Part shown: positions 50,149-61,000 of the stretch, piece after piece | Layout: each line of letters opens with the position of its first letter | How positions within the stretch are numbered: position 1 is the first letter of the stretch | Assembly: GCF_046630445.1 (NCBI RefSeq) | Contig: NC_092342.1 | Location: 81,518,001 to 81,582,000 of the forward strand | Source of the DNA: Rutidosis leptorrhynchoides | Lineage: Eukaryota; Streptophyta; Magnoliopsida; Asterales; Asteraceae | Direction of reading: 5' to 3' | Length of the DNA: 64,000 bases | Program-made: the position numbers and the translations under genes | The notes under the pieces: model-generated | Told to the model about the DNA's origin: nothing | What the model saw: the letters and a program-made list of their open reading frames with translations, nothing else | Databases searched by the model: none

Positions 50149-51955
50149 TTTTGTCTAACGACCCGTCCTAATCCATCCGAACAAAGTCCACATCGATTAT
50201 AAACGATTCACAATAGTTAATTACATCGCGAGGTACTTGACCTCTATATGATACATTTTACAAACATTGCATTCGTTTTTGAAAAGACAATCTTTCATTA
50301 CATCAAAAGTTGACAGCATGCATATCATTTCATAATACATCCAACTATAATTGACTTAATAATGATCTTGATGAACTCGATGACTCGAATGCAGCATCTT
50401 TTGAAATATGTCATGAATGACTCCAAGTAATATCTCTAAAATGAGCAAATGCACAGCGGAAGATTTCTTTCATACCTGAGAATAAACATGCTTTCAAGTG
50501 TCAAGCAAAAGGTTGGTGAGTTCATAGGTTTATCATAAAACAATAAAATTCATCATTTTGATAGACCACAAGATTTAAATGCTGCATGGTACAAATGGGC
50601 CCGAATCCTATACCCACCTGTAATGTACATGCGATATCTTTTAAATACAGTACACCTTTCTCGTGTACGAAATCATCTTTCATAAATCTTAGTAACCGTA
50701 CACATATCTTGTGCACAAAAATAACATACACAACCTGTGTATAAAATCATTCTCTCGATACATAACATTCACTTTTCATTACTTTCATAGCTTGGCTTGG
50801 TAACCGACCTTAACATATAATGCGCATAATAATATCCCCAAAACAGAACATCTCGTCTGTATAATAATCATATAAACTTCGAAGTACTAAACACCACGCC
50901 CACTAGCCCTTCCGTCTAGTGAACATTCTGGGTGGGGGTGTTAAACCCGGTAGCTACCTTTAGGATTCATGTCAATTAGGCATGCACTAATTCTCAAAAT
51001 TAGTGATGTTCCCTAATTCTTAGGTTACCAAGCAATAATAATCAGGGGAAAAATATTCATATCAATTGTGGCATTTATCACATCCACATAATTCAATGAT
51101 GACAATTATCACGTCCACATAATTTATTCGAGGAATGTTTTTCTTGTGTCTATCTCGTCAAACATTTATAAAAGCATTTCATGTATTCGCAGTTCAAAAT
51201 ATATTTCAAAAGCATTTAATAAAGCAGTTGTAAAAGTAGCGCATGTATTCTCAGTCCCAAAAATGTAAAGAGTAAAAGAGAATCAAATGAACTCACCATA
51301 CTGTATTTTGTAGTAAAAATACATATAACGACATTGAACAAGTGTAGGGTTGGCCTTGGATTCACGAACGTATATTATTTGTTTATATATTAATACATAT
51401 ATTCGTAATTGAGCAAATTTATGTATTATTAATGATTTAATTGTTATTTTAATAAATTATGTTTTTCATAGTAACTTAATTAAATGTATTTATTTTATAT
51501 TCTTTAAATAAATAAAAATGTTAATAAAAAAATGATAATAATAATAAAATCTATAAATTTTTTAATAATAATAGTAATAATAGTAATAATAATATAAATG
51601 TTAATTTTAAAATGATAATTTTAATATAGATAATAACCTTACTAAAAAAAATGTTAAGTTTTAAATAAATAAAAGAAAATAGGTTTACCAAAAATGTTAA
51701 CTTTGATAATTTTAGTTATAATGATACTTTTAATAGAGATGATAATAATAGTAATAATTTTAATAATGATAATAAAATGATAATCTTTGTAAAAATGATA
51801 ATAAAGATAATAGTTTTTAATATTACCCATAATACTTATTTTAATGATAACAACGTCTATAATACTTATAAATATAAATATGACATTAGTAATAATAATT
51901 ATAATTCTAACAATCATAATAAATATAATCATAACAATAATTAATAATACACATA

Positions 51956-51959
51956 ATTC

Positions 51960-52001
<42 letters not shown>

Positions 52002-52008
52002 TAATAAC

Positions 52009-52068
<60 letters not shown>
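51956..52068. repeat. (AAT)n microsatellite in LTR E
   Basis: About 36 units with two AAC interruptions. The long poly-Asn, poly-Ile and poly-Leu frames seen here come only from this run. Confidence 0.95.
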
Positions 52069-52069
<1 letters not shown>

Positions 52070-52093
52070 GTAATTGTGTATACCCTTAAAGCT

Positions 52094-52200
52094 TTGTCAA
52101 AAAAGAATGCTCCAGATGGGACTCGAGCCCACGACCTATCGCTCACTGGCAAACACCTCAAACCATCTAGCTGATCACGATTCCTTGATTGTTTCACCAA
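52094..52200 (-). repeat. tRNA-like/SINE-like stretch in LTR E
   Basis: Minus strand: ATCAGCTAGATGGTTTGAGG resembles a box A region, and GTGGGCTCGAGTCCCATC, about 45 bases on, a box B region. It reads like a tRNA-derived sequence but the arms do not fold into a full tRNA, and no flanking duplication was found. Confidence 0.5.
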
Positions 52201-52239
52201 TTCATTTATATTTAATTTGTTTATTTATCGATTTCCCTA

Positions 52240-52350
52240 CAGCCCAACTTAAAACGTAACCAAATCTCGGCCCAACTTCACAAATAACCATGGCCCAATC
52301 CTATAATTTCAGCCCAACACATAATAGATTACTGCCCAACATTAGCTCTT
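52240..52350 (-). promoter_or_regulatory. cluster of TGGGCY (site II-like) words in LTR E
   Basis: Minus-strand TGGGCT/TGGGCC words occur four times in about 100 bases (plus strand AGCCCA or GGCCCA), with more single copies close by. Such words are TCP-binding site II elements in many plant housekeeping promoters. Here the cluster lies downstream of the presumed start in the LTR, so its role is uncertain. Confidence 0.35.
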
Positions 52351-52373
52351 CTTGATAATAAAAAAAACGTAGT

Positions 52374-52437
52374 GGCCTGGGTTCGAACTAGTGACCTCTC
52401 GGTTAACAATCAAGCCCATAACCATTTCGCTGCTAGT
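52374..52437 (-). repeat. tRNA-Asn-like relic in LTR E
   Basis: Minus strand: GAAATGGTTATGGGCTTGAT, then TGTTAACCGAGAGGTCA, then CTAGTTCGAACCCAGG. The order D-arm-like, anticodon-loop-like TGTTAAC (Asn GTT), and T-arm-like AGTTCGAACCC fits a decayed tRNA-Asn or a SINE made from one. The acceptor stem does not pair, so it is not called as a tRNA gene. Confidence 0.45.
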
Positions 52438-52680
52438 TCTTTTCTATTATATCTCTCCACTTAATTGTTTTTATAACTCATTTTCCTGTTTTAAATTTCT
52501 TATTCTTTTTCACTTTGAACCATAATCATCATCTTCATAACATCATCGTTTTTCATCATCAACATCATCTCATCTCATCATCATCGTCACACACGCGTAA
52601 GCATCATCGACATCACTATATCTTCATCATTATCACATAAAATCACAAATCATAAGCATAACCTTCTCAACTTTCATGTT

Positions 52681-52980
52681 TTAAACTCCATTTGAAACAG
52701 CAAATTCTAAAGCATGAATTCGTGTAATAGCAGCTCGTTTGAGCATAACAGAATACGAATACAGTAGTAGTAGCAGTATAACAGTAGTAGGAGCTGCAGT
52801 CGTGGTGTGATTCTCCTGACAGAGACACGAAAAAAATAGCCGAAAGTATGGGTTTGATAGTGGTTTCGGGACTGGAGAATAGCGGGGATGGTGGTGGTCA
52901 GATGGTGGCCGAAGGGTTGAAGGATGGTGGTGATACCGGTGGTGATGGTGGCGAACATGGTGGTTGTGGTGTTGATTCAT
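52681..52980 (-). other. His/Pro-rich 99-codon ORF in LTR E
   Basis: Starts MNQHHNHHVRHHHHRYHHHP, continues Pro-rich, then has a hydrophobic stretch ILLLLLYSYSVML. Upstream on the same strand are TATATA-type sequences (about 53140-53155) and a CT-rich leader (CTCTCTCTTCTCTCTC, near 53010-53025), so it has the layout of a promoter, leader and small ORF. Codon bias could come from the CAC/CAT repeats alone; coding status is unproven. Confidence 0.35.
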
Positions 52981-54078
52981 CGAAGAAGAAAAGGAAAGAG
53001 AGAGAAGAGAGAGAGACGATGGATAGGTGGTGGTTATGGGTGATGGAGGTGGAGCTCACGGTGGTGATAGTTTGCGATGGTTTGTGAGTTCACGCAGAAG
53101 GAGATAAAGAGAGTGGTAGTTCGGGTTGAGATATAAATATTACACATGTATATATATTAATTTGTATGTTCTTAATTTTGAGGAACCAAAACAAACACAG
53201 TAATACATCATGATATTAATCATGAACCACAGTGTCAAATAGGAAAGCCGTCGTTTATTTTGGATTGTTTCTACCGACAGTTTTCACGGGGTGTGTCCAT
53301 TGCTAAACAGTTAACGTATAAAAGTGTTTCGAAAAATCCCAAATTTTTAGATTAAATATATTTAATTATTTCAGTCATTTACTGTTTAAAACCTGATAAA
53401 AAAGATTCGATAATTATTTCTTTTCTGTTCCAATTTATATGTACGGAGTACAAAAACTTAGTTTGAAAAGGTAAAAAAAAAAAATATTTATCAAAACTAT
53501 TATCTTTTTAATCAAATTTTGGAACAACTTTTATTTTTAAACTTCATATATATATATATATCATGCCTATTTTAAAAATAAATAAACGTCAACCGAAAGT
53601 TACACACATTAACCATTTAAACTCCAAATTAATTATATTTAATATACACTATGTATATATATATATATAAACAGTTTTTAAATAACAAAATTTACTAAGC
53701 AACTAAATATATATTAAATAATTAAATTAAGTATAACAATATATATATACAAGAAATATACATATAAAATAATAGTTTTTATTACAATGTATTTTATTGT
53801 ACATATTTATTTATAACAATAAATGTATATAATTGTTTATTAATGTTCATGTTATTATATATAGTATACATATATTTATATATACACATATTTATATATA
53901 TACACATATTTACAAGAAATGGTTCGTGAATCATCGGGAGCAGTCGAAGGTCAATTGAATATATGAACATCGTTTCAAAATTTTCTAGACTCAACATTAC
54001 ATACTTTGCTTATCGTATTGAAATCATATAAAGATTAAGTTTAAATTTAGTCGGAAATTCCCGGGTCGTCACATTTTG

Positions 54079-54750
54079 ATATTCCTTGAATGCTTCAAAA
54101 GTTTCGTCCTTGTGCCTTAATAAATAGACATATCCGAAACGACTGAAGTTATCAATGAAAGTGACGAAGTATCTTTCACCTTTCCTAGTCATGGGCTTAA
54201 AGGGTCCACATACATCCGAATGTATTAATCCCAATAAGTCTTTAGCCCTTTCATAGGTCCCTTTGAAAGGTGCTTTAGTCATTTTGCCTTGTAAACAAGA
54301 TTCACATACATCAAATGAGTCTAGCTCACTTGATTTCAAAAGGCCATTCTTTTGAAGTGTATGCATTCGGTTCTTGTTTATGTGACCAAGGCGACAATGC
54401 CATAAGTAGGAATCACTCAAATCCCTTTTGAGTTTCTTGGTGTTTGCATGGAACATTGAGCTATTGCATGATGTGTCATCACGAACCAATTCATAAATAC
54501 CATTCAAAGGCGAAGCCTTAAAATAGAACACATTATCTAAATAAACATGGATATCATCATTAATGAAATTAAGATTAAAACCATATTGTTTCAAATGGGA
54601 TACAGAAATAATGTTTCGTGATAAATCGGGTGCATACAAAACATTTTTTAAAATAAGCTCCAAACCACTTGGAAGCTTCAAAACAAAGTCTCCTTGAGCT
54701 TTCACTTGCACCCTTGCTCCATTTCCCATGAAGAGACTTGTTGTTCCCAC
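54079..54750 (-). CDS. element D GAG-pre-integrase and integrase N-terminal part (fossil)
   Basis: YLWHCRLGHINKNRMHTLQK with the CESC pair downstream is the GAG-pre-integrase zinc region. LIHSDVCGPF, then FVTFIDNFSRFGYVYLL, form the start of the integrase core with its first two acidic residues. The frame runs into LTR E at its end. Confidence 0.9.
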
Positions 54751-54774
54751 ATCTTGATTACTTCTTTTGAACCC

Positions 54775-55787
54775 CTACAAAGAATTGCAAATATGAGTTC
54801 CACATCCTGTGTCTAATACCCATGTATTAGAAGAAGTAATACTAAGCTTAACGTATACCATATATACATTACCTGAGGTTTCCCCTGCATCCCTCTTTTC
54901 TTTCAACTTCTTTAGATAGATCAGGCAGTTGCGTTTCCAGTAACCCATCTCACCGCAACCAAAGCACGGATCTTCCTTGGGGTTTGCTTTACCAGCAACC
55001 TTTTGCTTCTTGTTATTGTTGGTTGGGGTAACCATCTTAACCTTCCCTTGCCCTTGCCTTGGTAGGCGGGTCCTTTCCTCTTAGCCACCTTTGGCTTAGA
55101 AGTGTTATTGTTTTTGGACCCGCCTTCATTGATCATAAGCACGGGTGAAGCCCTTTTACCCATGCTTGCTTCGGCCGTCTTAAGCGTGGCATGTAATTCG
55201 TCAATACTCTTATCCCAACCATTCATATTGTAATTCATTACAAATGTGTCAAACCTTTTTGACAAAGAATTAAGGATAAGGTCCGTGGCTAATTCATTAG
55301 ACACGTTGCAATTTAGATGGTTCGCTCGATCAATTAGGCTTTTCATCTTAAGGACATAAGATGAAACAGATTGGGAGTCATCCATACAACATGCATGAAG
55401 CGCTCGAACCGTTTCGAAGCGCTTGACATGAGCTTGTTGACGGAACATCTCCTTTAATTGTGTGATCATGTCATATGCACTATGATGCTCAAAGTCCTTT
55501 TTGAGTTCGGGTATCATAGTCCCAAGCATAAGGCAAGCGACTTGCACCGAATCGGTGCAATACTTATCCCAATAAGCCATGCCTTCCGTATCATCTTCGT
55601 CAGGTTGATCGGGAATGGGGTCTTCCAACACATACGCCCTATCCTCAAGTTTAAGGACAATTCTTAGATTGCGAAACCAATCCATGAAATTCGTATGGTT
55701 GAGTTTTTCCTTTTCGAGGATTGACCTCAACGATAGGTTGTTAAAGTTGATTGGTGCGTTAGGAATGTTGTTATTATTGGTGGCCAT
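54775..55787 (-). CDS. element D gag with zinc knuckle (fossil)
   Basis: MATNNNNIPNAPINFNNLSL begins a copia gag (UBN2 type), with HTNFMDWFRNLRIVL and MIPELKKDFEHHSAYDM, then a basic region and the knuckle CFGCGEMGYWKRNC, followed by the protease-like VLDTGCGTHIC. Broken near the gag/protease border. Confidence 0.88.
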
Positions 55788-57189
55788 CTACAAAATTTAA
55801 TAAAGTTCGTTTAAGTATCATTTTTAATTTAACAATCAATACCCTTTAAATCCAATTGATATATATTAAATTTTAGAATCCAACGGTAAACCAAATTTCG
55901 GTTAGGTGACCTTTATCCCGTCATTTGATTTAGCTAGGTAGTCATTTATATGACAATTGCAATCCTTTTGCAACTTCTAAGGTATGGGATCATGCAATCC
56001 TTTTGCGTGGCATATTTATTCCATCAACGCCTATTTGTTCCTCATGCTTCGGTGACCCTAAGTTCATGATTCCCAAATCAAGTCGTCCTACTTGTGTAAA
56101 CGTGTAAACTTAACATACAAGTGGTTAGGTGACCTTTATCCCACAAGTGTGCGAAATTCACCTTAATCATATTAGTTTGCTCATAACGGTTAGGTGACCT
56201 TTATCCCATTATAAGTTCCCTAAATATTTTTAAGTGTCACACAAAAGGTTGGCGTTTAACTTGTTTGCCTTGTTAATAAGGGATTTTAAGTTTTCATTAT
56301 TTTTAGTTTAAGAAAACTTTTATGCCATACACCAACATGCATTTAGTGTATGGTATTTATGAAAAACCATTTTCATGTCTTGTAATTAAGCCAATTACTT
56401 GATATAAACCATTTTATATATGTGATCCTTTTAGTGTTCTTAATAACCATTTATTAATGTCCTTTTGCCATTTTAATTTAACCATTTAAATAGTCATTTT
56501 GCATGTACATAATAATGTCTAATTTAACCAATTAAATTGTCATTTTGCTTGTTGTTAACTTGTGATTTACTTGTAGTAACCAAACATACAAACATAATAA
56601 ACAACCATGCATGCATAACAAATATGTTCACAATCAAGCCAATTTGGTAGACATTTGTTTAGCCGAAAACAAATGCCACCGGTTAAGGGGTTATAACACA
56701 AAGTAGGAGATTTTAAATCTCCCACTTAATCTTGTATCCAAATGCTTCTTCTTGTGTTCTTCCAAGTCTTCATCTTGTATCTTCACCTTTTTTACAAAAT
56801 ATATCCTAATACATTTTTCTCTAAAAAAATGAAATTACAACCTAATCTATTTTACATACCAAATATAAAATAAATTACATAACCAAAATAATATTACAAA
56901 CCAATTGAATAAATATTATTACAAACCAAATGAATGAATTAAATCAACCAAACATTCAACCACAAGGTCAAGGCTTGATTGTGAACTTTAACATACAACA
57001 AAATATGAACCAAATGGAAGAGCCCAAAACCTACTTTTGGGACTTAATAAATTCCGCCAAAATGGAAACCCACCCAAACCCGAAAGTTTTTGCATTCTAC
57101 TATCACGCATGTTCATAAAATGCAAAAATATAGTGGGTTTAATAAATCATCTCGAAGCATATTCCATCAACTTCGGCTCTAGATACCAT
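55788..57189 (-). other. element D 5' leader with a repeated 20-base motif
   Basis: About 1.4 kb between the 5' LTR and gag, without a long frame. GGTTAGGTGACCTTTATCCC appears at about 55900, 56123 and 56188. PBS-like sequence is next to the LTR (57175-57189). Its 5' leader position would fit packaging or dimerisation signals; that is inference. Confidence 0.6.
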
Positions 57190-58205
<1,016 letters not shown>

Positions 58206-58210
58206 TGGTG

Positions 58211-58478
58211 GTTGTGTTGAATGTGTAACAACCACCACAAAACTGGCCATAAGTGACCTAAACCCGGCCTCATGTGAAAGGACAAGAATGCCCCTCATTT
58301 AACTTTAATTTAAAAAGCAGAAAACTGTACACAGGAGGAGTGCGCCACGCGCACCCTTAATAGTGCGCGGCGCGCATAAATGATCTGAACAGGTTCTGAC
58401 CCAGTTTAATTACACAATATTATCCACACTTTATGTACCCTATTTACATCTCTGTACAATAAATAATCGGGTGTTACA
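58211..58478 (-). repeat. element C right LTR, second part
   Basis: Continues C's LTR after D, with a GC palindromic word (GTGCGCGGCGCGC) as in the left part of C, and ends CGGGTGTTACA, the inverted match of the TGTAACA terminus. It is followed by CGCCT. Confidence 0.75.
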
Positions 58479-60679
58479 CGCCTATTTGGCAAGCCGGCGT
58501 GGCAGGCCGGCTTAGGAGGCCGGTGTAGGTGCTTGGTTTGCTATTTGCTTGGATCGTTTTTTTCGTTCCTGGGATAGTAACTTGGTTTCCGGGGGCGTAA
58601 CTTTCCTTTCACCGTTTTCACTCTAGAATCTTCGTTTTAGCTTCGATTCTCTTGATTCTTTTTGCACCGTCTTTGTAATTCCTTGATCTTCAATTTTAAC
58701 CGACAAGCGAGTATTTTGATGATAAAGCTTGGAACTTTATTGTTTTTGGGCCTCAATACCGGGGTGAAAACGTGACTTTTTAGCTGATATCAAATATCCC
58801 ACACTTAAACTTTCCTTGTCCTCAAGCAAACTTCTCGTTTTTAACTTCCAGAAATCTTTTCGGAGTTTCCTTCCTATTTTACTAAGCGGTTTGATTTTTA
58901 TTTATAAGAGCAAAAAATAAGGTGAGTCCTCTATGTTAGGGTTGAAACTATCTTTGCAAGCATGCGAGGAGGTTACATGACTTAGGCTAGCTTTCACCGG
59001 TCACTCAAATCACACAAGTGTTTAGGGTTCCCTATAGATCTAAGAAATGAATTCACCCATAACCAGTCATGTTGCACCCATCATCATAGGCTTGATAAAG
59101 ACTCAAATCCTTACTACTAATGTGAAAGCGGTAATAACCATAGCTTCTAGGTCATTTGTCAATTTGGAAGGGTGAAAAATGAATTTTGGAGTGGTGGTGA
59201 AGTTGTTTAAAGGGTGGTTGAAGGGTGAAATAGTCTTTTTAAGTACTTTTATTTTGAATTTCGGAAAAATAGATAGGAGTGCTGATATTTTTGAGAAGCA
59301 CTTTTAAACTTTTTCTTCTTTTGGAGTGATAGGCATTTTTCGGTCGAGCTGTTCTTCGACGTTTCTCCACTTTATAAGTTCTGCTCCTTTACTCATAACT
59401 TAAAAAAAAAATTGAGATTTTATCTCGAGAAACTTTTTGCCGGTAAACTTTTTGCAAGACCTTTGCCATGATACTTAAGAAGTTTATAACATTGGGGTTT
59501 TCAGAGGAAATCTCATTTTCTGGATTTTTCGGGTGATAGTAAAGATGATTGGATGATGGTAAGGTGTGGTAGAGGTGGTGGAAGGTGTGAAAGGTTTCTT
59601 TGACAAATGGCTAGCTTTTTTTTTATTATACCTATATCACATTTCATTACTCGAAAATGTAGATCTAGAGCAAGTTCTGATTCAGAGCAAAGACATCGAC
59701 ACTCTCAATGGAAAACAGTGAAGCATTAAAGATGAATGCTTATATGGTCTTATTTGGGTACCTCACCATAATCAATTTAGGTCGATAATGCCTAATCATC
59801 CAATGCTCTATTAGACATTCGGTTTTCCCAACAAGATTTCTACCATACTTAAGCCTTAATTTTATTTACAAAAGTTTTTGATTTTTGAAAGTATTTTTTC
59901 TGAAAGGCTTTCTTTAGTTTAAAATTTTTGAAATTTGGCTTAAGAACTAGGAATCCTTGTTATGGGGTTATTATGATAAGGCATGTAAAAGGTTATACCA
60001 ACATCCCACACTTAGATGAACATTGTCCCCAATGTTCCTAGTGTATCCCACACTTAGGAGTTTTAGTTAAAGATTTTTGGGAATATTTGTCTAGTGTTTA
60101 TTTGGGTTGGAATCTCACACTTAGTGATAAGCTAGGATGTGGCATAATTTTAGAGCTAATAACAAGTGGATCAGAACGAGTACTCCCCAGCGGATTGTCG
60201 AGGTTGCTTTGAAGAAACTGGCTGGCTTGTGAAGGCTGGTTGTTTCAACAATCTTGGAAGTTACGTCCTTTATTGGCTCATTTGTCATCCTTTATTGTCT
60301 TCTACTCTACTTTATTGCATGGGTTGCCTCCTAAGAAGTTTTTTTTTTTTTACGTCGTTGGCTCGACCATAATGATGCCTAAAAAGCAGACATTACCCTC
60401 TGGTAGTTGTAATCGTAGTTTTCTTGAGGGAATGTGAGTCTTGGTGGATAGATTCTGAGAAAATGCTGGACCAAAAGTGATAGAAGATCCGGTATTTCTC
60501 TCGAAGATCTTCTGAAGGAGAGATAGTGGGCGGTTTCAGCTCGTGACAAATGTTGAAGTCCGATGAGCACATGATCTACGGCTCTCCTGATTGATCCATG
60601 AATTTCAATCATTAAGGCCGTGCTGGTGGTAATTGTTTCTCTAACTGTGTGTTCATTTTGGAGGTCTTTGAATAGTGTC
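58479..60679. repeat. piece 3 of underlying old repeat G
   Basis: Begins in the same GGCCGGC-rich sequence left at 42611. It contains phrases such as TCCCACACTTAAACTTTCCTT (near 58798) and TCCCACACTTAG (repeated near 60003-60120), and GGGTTGCCTCCTAAGAAG (60321). Phrases of this sort are typical of non-coding 3' parts of Athila/Tat-type Ty3 elements on the antisense strand. No long frame. The Athila/Tat call is from memory of such phrases and is tentative. Confidence 0.45.
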
Positions 60680-60953
60680 TGTTAGTCCCTAAAGAAGCCT
60701 AGATCGACCGGTTTGTGAGTTGATTAGTGGGTTATAGGTATTAGTTATGCAAGAACACTTAAGAGAATAAGATAAAGTTTATAGGTGCAAAATGGATAAC
60801 TAGTTACAAAAGATGTGGGGAGGTTGTTTATATATATGACAACCTCCCAAGTTACATAAGTTACATTGTTACCATGGTAAATACTAGTAAATACATTACA
60901 ACCAAAGATTAAAATCGTACGCCACTAAACTATTACATAAACATATGTCAACA
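60680..60953 (-). repeat. element F 3' LTR
   Basis: 274 bp, TG...CA ends with matching inverted tips. On the minus strand TATATATAAACAACC (around 60825-60842) is a good TATA box, followed by leader sequence, consistent with an LTR promoter. The left border rests on the terminal TGTTAG only. Confidence 0.65.
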
Positions 60954-61000
60954 ATCTCCCCCTTGGCATGCGGTTTTCAATAAATATCACTTCCCAATCA

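Larger units (their letters stand above)
50154..54073 (-). mobile_element. element E: very long solo LTR of a Tekay-like Ty3 family
   Basis: A 3.9-kb block in D's integrase with TSD TTTTG at 50149-50153 and 54074-54078. Read on the minus strand it starts TGTGACGACCCGGGAATTTC. Its other end shares words with B's LTR (GATTATAAACG, TTGACCTCTATATGA, GCATTCGTTTTT), so it is a related, longer LTR. No gag or pol is present, which with the intact duplication indicates a solo LTR left after recombination between two LTRs. It holds an AAT microsatellite, tRNA-like stretches and a promoter-like module. Confidence 0.82.

Noticed and set aside
51654-52200. Poly-Leu, poly-Ile and poly-Asn frames
   Set aside because: They come from the AAT microsatellite in LTR E.
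52374-52437. Functional tRNA-Asn gene
   Set aside because: The acceptor stem does not pair and the anticodon stem is poor; treated as a tRNA-derived relic.
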